Assembly: GCA_020200135.1 (NCBI GenBank)
Contig: JAIVJI010000079.1
Coordinates: 54,258 to 118,257 of the forward strand
Direction: 5' to 3'
Source: Acidobacteriota bacterium
GTDB taxonomy: Bacteria > Acidobacteriota > Blastocatellia > Pyrinomonadales > Pyrinomonadaceae
Length of the DNA: 64,000 nucleotides
The notes below the pieces were generated by a model, which was not told the DNA's origin, ran no database searches, and saw nothing but the letters and a program-made list of their open reading frames with translations. Position numbers and translations under genes: made by a program. Positions 26,160 through 35,119 of the stretch are shown here, piece by piece (the stretch's first letter is position 1; each line of letters begins with the position of its first letter).

Positions 26160-27014
26160 ATGTCTTCATCTTCTCTTTCCATCATCATCCCGGCCTACAA
26201 CGAGTCGGCGCGCATCGGGAAGACCTTGCGCCAGGTCGTCGCCTACCTCGAAGACCAGCCGGCGGGCGGCGAGGTCGTCGTCGTCGACGACGGCTCGAAG
26301 GACGACACGGCGCGCGTCTCCGAGGCCGTCTTCGCCGAGCTGGCCGCGCGCCGCGTCGAGACGCGCGTCATCCGGGTCGAGCCGAACAGGGGTAAGGGGC
26401 ACGCGGTGCGCGCGGGGCTTCTGTCCGCGCGCCACACCGTCGCCGCCTTCTTCGACGCAGACCTCTCGATGCCCATCACCGAGACGCCCAAGCTCGTCGA
26501 GCCCATCCGGTCGGGACAGTACGACGTGGTCTTCGGCTCGCGCGCGCTCGACCGCCGCCTCATCGGCACGCACCAGCCCTGGGCGCGCGAGCAATCGGGG
26601 CGCGTCTTCAACCTCATGATGAGGCTCCTGACGGGTCTGCCCTTCAAGGACACGCAGTGCGGCTTCAAGGCGTTCCGCATGGACGTGTGCCGCCCCGTCG
26701 TCGAGGGCGCGCTCATCGACCGCTTCGGCTTCGACGTGGAGCTGCTCTTCGTCGCGCACCGCGCCGACTTGAGGATGCTCGAATACCCCGTCCGCTGGGA
26801 CGACGTCGAGGGCGGCTCGGTCAGCTTCAGGGCCGGGCTGCAAGGCTTCGCCGAGCTGAACGAAGTCCGCCGCAACGCCGCGCGCGGGCTCTACGACGCG
26901 GCCATCGCGCGCGCGCGCGAGGCGGCCGAGCGCGTCAGGAACCGCCGGCGTCTGACCGCCGACGCCGAACTGGAAACCGACGTGTCGCCCGAACTCGCCG
27001 GGCAGAGGATTTGA
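26160..27014 (+). CDS. Family 2 glycosyltransferase (dolichyl/polyprenyl-phosphate type)
   Basis: A 284-residue GT-A glycosyltransferase. It starts with IIIPAYNESARIGKTL and the nucleotide-binding VVVDDGSKDDT (about 41-51), followed by the metal-binding DADLSMP (about 99-105) and DTQCGFKAF (about 164-172). This pattern is typical of ALG5/DPM1-like enzymes that transfer a hexose to a polyprenyl phosphate. No membrane helix is present, so it acts at the cytoplasmic face. PdxJ follows after only 10 bp, so the two genes are probably co-transcribed without an obvious metabolic link. Confidence 0.88.
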   Translation: MSSSSLSIIIPAYNESARIGKTLRQVVAYLEDQPAGGEVVVVDDGSKDDTARVSEAVFAELAARRVETRVIRVEPNRGKGHAVRAGLLSARHTVAAFFDADLSMPITETPKLVEPIRSGQYDVVFGSRALDRRLIGTHQPWAREQSGRVFNLMMRLLTGLPFKDTQCGFKAFRMDVCRPVVEGALIDRFGFDVELLFVAHRADLRMLEYPVRWDDVEGGSVSFRAGLQGFAELNEVRRNAARGLYDAAIARAREAAERVRNRRRLTADAELETDVSPELAGQRI

Positions 27015-27024
27015 GGCGGAAGTT

Positions 27025-27780
27025 ATGACGGCGCGACTCAACGTCAACATCGACCACGTGGCGACCGTAAGGCAGGCGCGGCGCGCGCCCGAGCCGAGCG
27101 TCGCGGCCGCCGCGCTCATCTGCGAGGAGGCGGGGGCCGACGGCATCACCGTCCACCTGCGCGGCGACCGCCGCCACGTGCAGGACGAAGACCTCTACAC
27201 GCTCCGCCGCGTCGTCACCTCCTACCTCAACGTCGAGATGGCCGTCACCGACGAGATGATCCGGATAGCCACGGACGTGCGCCCCGACGCGGTCTCGCTC
27301 GTCCCCGAGACGGCCGGCGAGGTAACGACCGAAGGCGGCCTCGACGCCGCCTCGAACCCGGACGGGGTGCGGGCGGGGGTAGACCGCCTGCGCGAGGGCG
27401 GGCTCTTCGTCAGCCTCTTCATCGACCCCGACCCGCGCCAGATAGAGGCGGCGCACAACGCCGGCGCGCAGCAGGTCGAGCTCTGCACGGCCGTCTACGC
27501 CGAGTCCACGCTCGGCGCGCGCGCCGTCCACTCCGAGGGTCGGGCGCGCGCGGCGGCCGAGCTGAAGCGACTGCGCGAGGCCGCCGTGCTCGCCGCGCAG
27601 TACGGCCTGCACGTCGCCGCCGGCCACGGCCTCACCTACCGCAACGTCACGGAGGTCGCCGCCATCCCCGAGATCACCGAGTTCAACATCGGCCACAACG
27701 TCGTCTCGCGCGCGGTGCTCACGGGGCTCGCCGAGGCCGTCCGCGAGATGCGCGCCCGCATCCGCGAGGCGAAGGCTTAA
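27025..27780 (+). CDS. pdxJ: Pyridoxine 5'-phosphate synthase
   Basis: PdxJ condenses 1-deoxyxylulose 5-phosphate with 3-amino-1-hydroxyacetone phosphate to form pyridoxine 5'-phosphate, the last ring-forming step of DXP-dependent vitamin B6 synthesis. The 251-residue protein has the family start LNVNIDHVATVRQAR, the phosphate-loop region DGITVHLRGDRRHV, LNVEMA, TTEGGLD, and the C-terminal AGHGLTY and FNIGH motifs. One oddity is Gly where the E. coli enzyme has Glu in HLREDRRH, and another is VELCTAVYAES where a His-Thr-Gly stretch is usual. Cytoplasmic, octameric in known members. Confidence 0.95.
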   Translation: MTARLNVNIDHVATVRQARRAPEPSVAAAALICEEAGADGITVHLRGDRRHVQDEDLYTLRRVVTSYLNVEMAVTDEMIRIATDVRPDAVSLVPETAGEVTTEGGLDAASNPDGVRAGVDRLREGGLFVSLFIDPDPRQIEAAHNAGAQQVELCTAVYAESTLGARAVHSEGRARAAAELKRLREAAVLAAQYGLHVAAGHGLTYRNVTEVAAIPEITEFNIGHNVVSRAVLTGLAEAVREMRARIREAKA

Positions 27781-27890
27781 AAGGCCCGCCCGGCGAAAGT
27801 CCTCCCGCCCCCCACTTCGGTCCGGCGCGCGGGGCTGTTAAAATGCCCGCGCTCCCCGGCAAAAACTCAAAAAGCAAACGGAGAAACTTC

Positions 27891-29243
27891 GTGCCCCTGT
27901 CCGCCCCTCATCGCGTCAGCCCGACGCGCGCCTTCGCCCTCTTCGCCGCGTGCCTCCTTCTGCTCTCGCACGCGCGCGCGCAACAGCCGCCGGCGCAGTC
28001 GATCAAGCTCGACAAGATCGAGTTCAAAGGGCTCGACCGCGTCAAGGAGCCGGAGGCGCTGGAGAAGAGCGGCCTCGCGGTCGGCCAGAGCGTTGACATC
28101 GACGCGGTCGAGGCCGCCGCCAACCGGCTGCTTGAGTCCGGCCTCTTCGTCAACCTCAGCTACAAGCTCAAGGGGACGACCGACAAGTCCGTGCTCACCT
28201 TCGAGGTCGTCGAGCGGAAGTGGACGATGCCCGTCTCGTTCGACAACTTCGTCTGGTTCACCGACGAGGAGCTGACGGCGGCCGTCCGGCGCAAGCTCCC
28301 CGCCTTCGACGGCACCGCGCCCGAGTCCGGCGGCGTCACCGACCAGATCAAGCAGGCGCTCGCCGAATTGCTCGCCGAGCGTAAAATCGAGGGCACGGTC
28401 CAGTACGACCTCTCGGAGAATCCCGTAGACAGGAAGATTTCACACCTCTTCAGCGTCAAGGGGCCGGGGCTTCGCGTCTGCAAGCTCGGCTTCGCGGGCG
28501 CGCGCGCCATCCCCGAGGAGATGCTGGTGACGAAGTCGGGCGGCATCTTCGACAACGACTACTCGCGCGCCTACGCGGGCGGCTTCGTCGAGAGCAGCCT
28601 GCTCCCGCTCTACCACGAGAAGGGCTACCTGCGCGCCTCGTTCGGCCCGCCCCGGGTCGCGCCCGACGCCTCGCCCGAGTGCCGGGGCGTGGCCGTCAAC
28701 TTCAACGTGGACGAGGGCTCGATCTACGTCTGGGACAAGGCCGCGTGGGAGGGCGCGGCGGGGCTGACGGCGCAGGAGCTGGACGCCGCGCTCGGCATGC
28801 GTAACCGCGAGGTGGCCAACGTCGTCAAGATTTCCAACGGGCTCGCGCGCGTGCGGCGCGCCTACGGGCGCAAGGGCTACCTCGGCGTGCGCATCAGCCC
28901 CGTGACCGAGTTCGACGACACGGCGCGCAGCGTCTCGTACCGCTTCGGCGTGGCGGAAGGGGCGCAGTACCGCATGGGCGAGCTGTTCATCACGGGGCTC
29001 GACGAGGTGTCGGCCAACAACCTGCGCGGCCGCTGGCGGCTGCTGCCCCGCGAGGTCTTCGACGAAGGCTACCTCGCCGAGTTCGAGAAGAAGGCCGTGG
29101 TCGAGTTCGTCCGCGAGGCCGCGCGCGCCGGCAACCCGCTCCCCGCCCTCAAGCTCCACGGCAAAATCTCCCCCGACCACCGGAAGCACACCGTCAACGT
29201 CACGCTCGACTTCAAGCGCGAGTTCGCGCCCGCGAAGCCCTGA
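27891..29243 (+). CDS. POTRA-domain protein lacking an obvious barrel (BamA-related)
   Basis: A 450-residue exported protein. I prefer GTG 27891 because GGAG lies seven bases upstream and a signal peptide (about 5-28) follows; an ATG at 27843 would add 16 residues. Successive POTRA-like repeats are visible: IKLDKIEFKGLDRVKE (about 36 on), one after LRVCKLGFAGARAIPEEM (about 195), and one at MGELFITGLDEVSANNL (about 362). The protein ends at the last POTRA with no 16-strand barrel region, so it cannot be a complete Omp85. It may assist outer-membrane assembly in the periplasm. Confidence 0.75.
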   Translation: MPLSAPHRVSPTRAFALFAACLLLLSHARAQQPPAQSIKLDKIEFKGLDRVKEPEALEKSGLAVGQSVDIDAVEAAANRLLESGLFVNLSYKLKGTTDKSVLTFEVVERKWTMPVSFDNFVWFTDEELTAAVRRKLPAFDGTAPESGGVTDQIKQALAELLAERKIEGTVQYDLSENPVDRKISHLFSVKGPGLRVCKLGFAGARAIPEEMLVTKSGGIFDNDYSRAYAGGFVESSLLPLYHEKGYLRASFGPPRVAPDASPECRGVAVNFNVDEGSIYVWDKAAWEGAAGLTAQELDAALGMRNREVANVVKISNGLARVRRAYGRKGYLGVRISPVTEFDDTARSVSYRFGVAEGAQYRMGELFITGLDEVSANNLRGRWRLLPREVFDEGYLAEFEKKAVVEFVREAARAGNPLPALKLHGKISPDHRKHTVNVTLDFKREFAPAKP

Positions 29244-29367
29244 CGGCTCGGCCCTCGGCTTTCAAACCCGCCCGGCGGATACACCGAGGCGGGCGGCGTC
29301 AAAGGCTCCCGATCCTCCGACGCGCGCCCGCCCGGCGCCTTTCGACCTCTTACAAGGCCGAAATCTT

Positions 29368-30417
29368 TTAAGCCCCTTTACGCTTCGGCAGCGCGAACCC
29401 CATGTGCCTGTAGGCGGCCGGGGTGCAGACGCGCCCGCGCGGCGTGCGGTTGAGGAAGCCGATCTGGATGAGGTACGGCTCGATGATCTCCTCGATTGAT
29501 TCGCGCTCCTCGCTGATGGAGGCCGAGATGGTGCCGACGCCGACGGGGCCGCCGTCGAACTTCTCGATGATGGTCGAGAGGACCTTCCGGTCGATCTCGT
29601 CCAGCCCGAACTTGTCCACCTCCATCTCGTCGAGCGCGCGGCGCGCCACCTTGCGCGTCACGCGCCCGTCGTACTCGACCTCGGCGTAGTCGCGCACGCG
29701 CCTCAGCAGCCGGTTCGCGATGCGCGGTGTCCCGCGCGCCCGCCGGGCGATTTCGGAGGCGCCCGTCGCCTCCATCTCGACGCTCAGGATTTCCGCGGAG
29801 CGGTGGACGATGATTTCGAGGTCCTTTTGCGAGTAGAAGTCCAGATGGAAGACGATGCCGAAGCGCCCGCGCAAGGGAGCCGTGATGAGCCCGGCGCGCG
29901 TGGTCGCGCCGACGAGCGTGAACTTCGGGAGGTCGAGCTTGATGGAGCGCGCGGCCGTCCCCTGCCCGATCATGATGTCGAGCTGATAGTCCTCCATCGC
30001 CGGGTAGAGCACCTCCTCGATCTGCGGCTTGAGTCGGTGAATCTCGTCGATGAAGAGGACTTCGCCCTCCTGCAAGTTTGTCAGGACGGCCGCGAGGTCG
30101 CCGCCGCGCTCGATGGCGGGCGCGCTCACACTCTTGAGCGGCGCGTCCATCTCCGAGGCGATGATCTGCGAGAGCGTCGTCTTGCCCAGTCCCGGCGGGC
30201 CGAAGAAGAGGACGTGGTCGAGCGCCTCGCGCCGCGCCCTGGCCGCGCGCAGGAATATCTTGAGGTTCGTCGTGATCTTCGGCTGGCCGACGTACTCTTC
30301 GAGCGAGCGCGGCCTGAGGGAAGACTCGACGAGCTGGTCCTCCTGCGTCGCCGCGCCCGAAATCTCGCGCGGCATCTCGATGACGTTTTTCGCCGCCTCC
30401 GGCGCTGCCTGTGACAT
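29368..30417 (-). CDS. ruvB: Holliday junction branch migration helicase RuvB
   Basis: RuvB is the AAA+ motor that drives branch migration of Holliday junctions with RuvA before RuvC cleavage. The 349-residue protein has the standard layout: [12 protein letters not shown] entry, Walker A GPPGLGKT (about 73-80), Walker [10 protein letters not shown], sensor [15 protein letters not shown], and a C-terminal winged helix ([30 protein letters not shown]). ruvA and ruvC are not in the window. Start ATG 30417. The atpDC genes are upstream on the same strand but end with a terminator. Confidence 0.97.
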   Translation of the reverse strand: MSQAAPEAAKNVIEMPREISGAATQEDQLVESSLRPRSLEEYVGQPKITTNLKIFLRAARARREALDHVLFFGPPGLGKTTLSQIIASEMDAPLKSVSAPAIERGGDLAAVLTNLQEGEVLFIDEIHRLKPQIEEVLYPAMEDYQLDIMIGQGTAARSIKLDLPKFTLVGATTRAGLITAPLRGRFGIVFHLDFYSQKDLEIIVHRSAEILSVEMEATGASEIARRARGTPRIANRLLRRVRDYAEVEYDGRVTRKVARRALDEMEVDKFGLDEIDRKVLSTIIEKFDGGPVGVGTISASISEERESIEEIIEPYLIQIGFLNRTPRGRVCTPAAYRHMGFALPKRKGA

Positions 30418-30540
30418 CCGTTAAAAGCCCCCTTGCCTGCCCCTGTCCGCCGCTTCAGTTGAGGCCGCCATTATGCCACGCGCGGGCAAATGTTTCAAGC
30501 GTGAAACGTCTAAAGGGTGAAAAAAAACTTCCCGCCCGTG

Positions 30541-30581
30541 GAAAGAAAAAGCGCGCCCGGCCCGGAGTGGGCGGGGCGCGC
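30541..30581 (-). terminator. Intrinsic terminator of the atpDC operon
   Basis: A 13-bp GC-rich stem (30551-30563 with 30569-30581, one mismatch) followed on the minus strand by TTTTTCTTTC (30541-30550). It lies 36 bp after the atpC stop codon, so transcription of atpDC probably stops here before ruvB. Confidence 0.8.
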
Positions 30582-30616
30582 GCGGGTCGTCTTTCGAGTC
30601 GGGTGTGGTCGGGCGG

Positions 30617-31027
30617 TTAGCGGCCGGCGTCGCCCGAGGCGAGCTGGAGGCGCGTGCTGGCGCGGTCGAGCTGTGCGCGGACCTCGGCCAGTTCTTCGGG
30701 CGTGCCGGTGAAGGCCCCGAGGCGGCGCTCGGCCTCTTCGCGTTCGAGCCGCGCGCGCGCGGCGTCAACCTCTTCGGGGAACTCGGCGAGGTCTGCGAGG
30801 ACGGAGACGCGGTCGCCATTGACCTCGACGAAGCCGCCCGAGACGAGCAGGCGGCGCGTCGCCCCCCCCTGCGTGTAGGAGAGGACGCCCGTCTGGAGCG
30901 CCGAGATGAGCGGCGTGTGGCCGGGCAGGATGCCCAGCTCGCCGCCGAGGCCCGGCACGGTCACCGCGTCCGCCTGTTCGGAGAGCAGCCGCCGCTCCGG
31001 CGTGATGACGTCTAGTTGAAGAGCCAT
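30617..31027 (-). CDS. atpC: F1F0 ATP synthase epsilon subunit
   Basis: AtpC is the epsilon subunit of the F1 central stalk. It couples rotation to catalysis and can inhibit ATP hydrolysis. The 136-residue protein has the N-terminal beta sandwich (LQLDVITPERRLLSEQADAVTVPGLGGELGILPGHTPLIS signature region, residues 3-42) and the C-terminal helical hairpin rich in Glu and Arg. Length is normal. It starts five bases after the atpD stop codon, so the two are translated from one message. It is the last gene of the operon. Confidence 0.95.
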   Translation of the reverse strand: MALQLDVITPERRLLSEQADAVTVPGLGGELGILPGHTPLISALQTGVLSYTQGGATRRLLVSGGFVEVNGDRVSVLADLAEFPEEVDAARARLEREEAERRLGAFTGTPEELAEVRAQLDRASTRLQLASGDAGR

Positions 31028-31032
31028 TCTCT

Positions 31033-32499
<1,467 letters not shown>

Positions 32500-32536
32500 C
32501 TATAAGGCGAGAAAACGCAGTAGTTTTAAGCTCGGA

Positions 32537-32565
32537 AATTTATCACACGCGGCGCGCCGTGGCAA
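32537..32565 (-). promoter_or_regulatory. Promoter of the atpDC operon
   Basis: On the minus strand, TTGCCA (32565-32560), a 17-bp spacer and TAAATT (32542-32537), about 70 bp before the atpD start. The region 32470-32813 is a 344-bp gap that holds this promoter, a divergent promoter at 32610 and a leader hairpin at 32652. Confidence 0.55.
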
Positions 32566-32609
32566 AGCGGGCGCGCCGCACAGTCCCCGCGCGCGGCCGA
32601 GTCGTCTGA

Positions 32610-32638
32610 TTGACTTTTCGAGTGCGGTTACGTACAGT
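32610..32638 (+). promoter_or_regulatory. Strong sigma-70-type promoter for the lipoprotein gene
   Basis: TTGACT (32610-32615), a 17-bp spacer and TACAGT (32633-32638). Transcription would start near 32645 and give a leader of about 170 nt to the lipoprotein start codon at 32814. Confidence 0.6.
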
Positions 32639-32651
32639 CTCCCGGCTTTAC

Positions 32652-32696
32652 GGGTCTGGGGGAGGGACGTGTTCTCCCTTTAGACCCTTCCTTTTT
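32652..32696 (+). terminator. Possible leader terminator (attenuator) before the lipoprotein gene
   Basis: GGGTCT (32652-32657) pairs with AGACCC (32682-32687), and inside it GGGAG pairs with CTCCC. A T-rich stretch TTCCTTTTT follows. The hairpin starts only about seven bases after the predicted transcription start, so it would stop most transcripts early unless it is regulated or is only a stability element. Confidence 0.4.
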
Positions 32697-32813
32697 GCGA
32701 AACGAAAGAAAGTACGCACCGTCTCCGCCGAGGTGTGACCCCGAAACACTCGCAGGCCGAACTCCGCGCGCACGGGCGCACGACCCGCCTGCTACAAACC
32801 AAAGGATCACTTG

Positions 32814-33302
32814 ATGAAGAAACTGAGCCTGATCTGCGGAGTGGCCTGCGCGCTTGTCCTGGCGGCCGCCTGCTCGTCTCCCGCCCCCTCGAACGCCAAC
32901 GCCCCCTCGAACGCCAACGCCGGCAACCGCAACGCCGCGCCGGCCGCCAGCCCCGCCGCGTCCCCCGCCGCGAGCCCGGCCGCCAACGCCAACTCGTCTG
33001 CCGCCGGCGAGGCCATGCAGGACTTCACACTCGTCAACGAGACGGGCGTCGAGATCGACAAGGTCTTTATCTCGCCGCACGACGCGGACGACTGGGAGGA
33101 GGATGTCCTCGGCAAGGACACGCTCCCCTCGGACCAGAGCGTGGAGATCAAGTTCGACCGCGACGAGACGGCCGCGCAGTGGGACTTGCGCGTCGAGGAC
33201 AAGGAGGGCCACGCCATCGAGTGGGAGAACCTGAACCTGCTCAAAATCTCAAAGGTCACGCTCCACTACAAGGACAAGAAGCCCACGGCCGAGGTCGAGT
33301 AG
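32814..33302 (+). CDS. Lipoprotein with a low-complexity linker and a small beta domain
   Basis: A 162-residue lipoprotein. The signal ends in the lipobox LAAAC (Cys20), so the mature protein is lipid-anchored, and Ser at +2 suits outer-membrane sorting. A disordered linker (about 21-68) is built from Asn-Ala and Ala-Ala-Ser-Pro repeats. The C-terminal domain (about 70-155) contains FTLVNETGVEIDKVFISPHDADDW and a D-x-L-P-S-D-Q segment, as in small exported domains annotated as unknown in many bacteria. ATG 32814 is preferred to the TTG just before it. Function unknown. Confidence 0.82.
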   Translation: MKKLSLICGVACALVLAAACSSPAPSNANAPSNANAGNRNAAPAASPAASPAASPAANANSSAAGEAMQDFTLVNETGVEIDKVFISPHDADDWEEDVLGKDTLPSDQSVEIKFDRDETAAQWDLRVEDKEGHAIEWENLNLLKISKVTLHYKDKKPTAEVE

Positions 33303-34793
33303 CGGCGCCTTTTGCCGCCCGGCGAAAAAGAAGAAGGGCGAGCCGACATTCGGTCGGCTCGCCCTTCTTCTTTGGCAGCGCGCGGGTCGGCGCTTCACTC
33401 CGCGTCGTCGAAGCGAATCCTCATGCTGCGGAGCGTGCGGCGGTCGTCGTCGGTCAGTTCGAGCCGCAGCGAGTCGTCCTCCTCGCTCTCTTCGCCCCCG
33501 CCGGAGCCGCCGTGCTCGCGCAGCCCGATCTCGAGCCTGAGCGTCAGCTCCATCTCGTAGCCCGCCCCGCGCAGACGCTCGATGGCCGCCGCCACCTCGG
33601 AAGAGTTCTCGACCGCGGCGTTGATGGCCTCGCCCAACTCCTGCACGATCTCTTTCGCCTCGTCGTTGATTTCCAAAAATCCGTCCCGCGTCGAAATGAA
33701 TTTGTAGGGGTACTTCCCAACCGAAGATGCTACGCGGCGGGCGCGCGCAGGTCAACCGCTTCGGCAGCTTGAACGGGTTCGAGTTGTAGCCGGCCGCGAG
33801 CAGCTCCTCCTGCGTCGCCAGCCCCGCGCCCATCGCCGCCGCGACCTCCTCCTGCTTGCGCAGGAAGTCCCACGTGTCCTGGAGGTAGACCAGCATCGCC
33901 TGCGTCGCGTTGGCGTGGTCGCGCATCCCCTCGACGAAGTCGGCCTTGAGCCCGACCCGCGGGTGCTGCTCGCGGATGGCCTCGTAGGTCGGCGGGATCA
34001 TCTGCACCATCCCGCCCGCGCCGGCCGAGCTGACCGAGTAGCGGTAGGTGTCGCCGCCGTTCAGGGCGTAGAGCGTCCGAATCTCCTCGAAGAGCGAGGC
34101 CGAGTCCTCGGACAGGAAGCGCTTGTGGTCGGTGTGCTCGACGTGCGCGAGCCGCTCGGCCACGTCGATGAGGGCCGGGTCGACGCGCACGCCCTTCGCG
34201 GCGAGCTTGCGCGCGGCCTCGTCCAGACGCTCGCGGACGTACGCGCCGCCCGCGCGGGCGACCTCGTCGTTCTCGACCGCCGGGTGCGCCGAGGTGTAGT
34301 AGGCGACCTCTTTCAGCTTCCCGCCCTTCTCTACGGGGTAGCGCACGACGAGCGGCTGCAGCTCGCGCCCCGCGGCGTCCTTAACGCGGACGGCCGTGTT
34401 GACGTAGTTGGAGCGGACGACCTTGACCTTGACCGCCTCGCCGTCCGACGCGACGGCGGCGAACTCGCCGTCCTTCTTGAGGAAATCTTCCTTCGAGGCG
34501 CGCACGGTCTTCACCCCGCCCGACGGGTCGGAGACGGCGAGCGTCACCTCGTCGAGCGAGTCGGCGGGGAGCTGCCTCAACTCACGCTTGGCCTCGGAGA
34601 TGCGTCCGCGCAGCCGCTCGGCCGCCGTGTTGACGGAGGCGCCGCGCAGGCGGTTCGGCTCGACCCGCGTCTGGGACGAAGGGGCGAGGAGGAAGCCGAA
34701 GAAGTTCGAGAGACCGGCGAAGCCGGGCAGACCGGCGTAGTTCGGCCCCAGAAACACGAGTAGCGGGAGAACAGAAAACAGCGTCTTTCTCAT
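33249..34793 (-). CDS. Lytic transglycosylase-like protein with a disrupted C-terminus
   Basis: An envelope protein related to lytic transglycosylases, which cleave peptidoglycan glycan strands. From ATG 34793 the first 347 residues look genuine: a signal or anchor (about 4-30), a beta-rich domain, then an SLT-like domain with AHVEHTDHKRF, SSAGAGGMVQMIPPTY and AAGYNSNPFKLP. After about position 33750 the frame runs on as Arg-rich shadow sequence through the terminator at 33327-33373 and into the antisense of the lipoprotein gene. That is not credible as protein. The true 3' end seems lost by deletion or frameshift. The genuine gene at 33395-33676 overlaps this run-on. Confidence 0.55.
   Translation of the reverse strand: MRKTLFSVLPLLVFLGPNYAGLPGFAGLSNFFGFLLAPSSQTRVEPNRLRGASVNTAAERLRGRISEAKRELRQLPADSLDEVTLAVSDPSGGVKTVRASKEDFLKKDGEFAAVASDGEAVKVKVVRSNYVNTAVRVKDAAGRELQPLVVRYPVEKGGKLKEVAYYTSAHPAVENDEVARAGGAYVRERLDEAARKLAAKGVRVDPALIDVAERLAHVEHTDHKRFLSEDSASLFEEIRTLYALNGGDTYRYSVSSAGAGGMVQMIPPTYEAIREQHPRVGLKADFVEGMRDHANATQAMLVYLQDTWDFLRKQEEVAAAMGAGLATQEELLAAGYNSNPFKLPKRLTCARPPRSIFGWEVPLQIHFDAGRIFGNQRRGERDRAGVGRGHQRRGRELFRGGGGHRASARGGLRDGADAQARDRAARARRLRRGRRERGGRLAAARTDRRRPPHAPQHEDSLRRRGVKRRPARCQRRRASRPNVGSPFFFFAGRQKAPLLDLGRGLLVLVVERDL
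33327..33373. terminator. 21-bp perfect hairpin, bidirectional terminator
   Basis: Perfect arms at 33327-33347 and 33353-33373 with a 5-nt loop. The stem base is AAAGAAGAAG on one side and CTTCTTCTTT on the other, so each strand ends in a T-rich run. It separates the convergent lipoprotein gene and the 93-residue gene. Confidence 0.8.
33395..33676 (-). CDS. Small acidic protein of unknown function
   Basis: A protein of about 93 residues. It begins with a long helix (MEINDEAKEIVQELGEAINA), continues with SSEVAAAIERLRGAGYEMELTLRLEIGL and ends in an acidic, probably disordered tail. The start is uncertain: the only good candidate is TTG 33676, which has no clear ribosome site. The frame continues upstream as GKYPYKFISTRDGF, which also looks coding, so the gene may have lost its 5' end where the transglycosylase gene lost its 3' end. 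Function unknown; soluble. Confidence 0.6.
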   Translation of the reverse strand: MEINDEAKEIVQELGEAINAAVENSSEVAAAIERLRGAGYEMELTLRLEIGLREHGGSGGGEESEEDDSLRLELTDDDRRTLRSMRIRFDDAE

Positions 34794-35014
34794 CGGCAAT
34801 AATCTCGGATTTTTAGGAAGATTGTGACAGCCGGAGTGCCCGAAACCTTGTTCGCGCCCGGAGACCTTGTTCGCTTGTTGCGCCCGCGTTGTGCGTTGAT
34901 TGCAACGTATCTCAGACGCCCGGGCACGCCCCCCAGTTGTACCCGGCCGCCCGTTCAAGTTGGCGGAGGATAACCGCACACAAACAGCGCCGCGGGCTGC
35001 ACAGAAACCGTCCG

Positions 35015-35044
35015 TTGCCCGCCCCCGAGCCCCTGTGCTAGGCT
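35015..35044 (+). promoter_or_regulatory. Promoter for the mutase gene
   Basis: TTGCCC (35015-35020), an 18-bp spacer and TAGGCT (35039-35044) with an upstream TGC that makes an extended -10. It lies about 75 bp before the start codon at 35120. The 326-bp gap 34794-35119 also holds a duplicated CCTTGTTCGC (near 34845 and 34864) in the region that must contain the divergent transglycosylase promoter. Confidence 0.45.
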
Positions 35045-35119
35045 TCGGCCCAACCCCGCGGGCTTAAAAAGCCGAGTCCGACGCCGCGTCAGACGCCACT
35101 TTCGGAAGAGAATATTTTT

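Noticed and set aside
32628..33212. Minus-strand frame opposite the lipoprotein gene
   Set aside because: Gly/Arg/Val low-complexity shadow of the Asn-Ala and Ala-Ser-Pro linker; no ribosome site.
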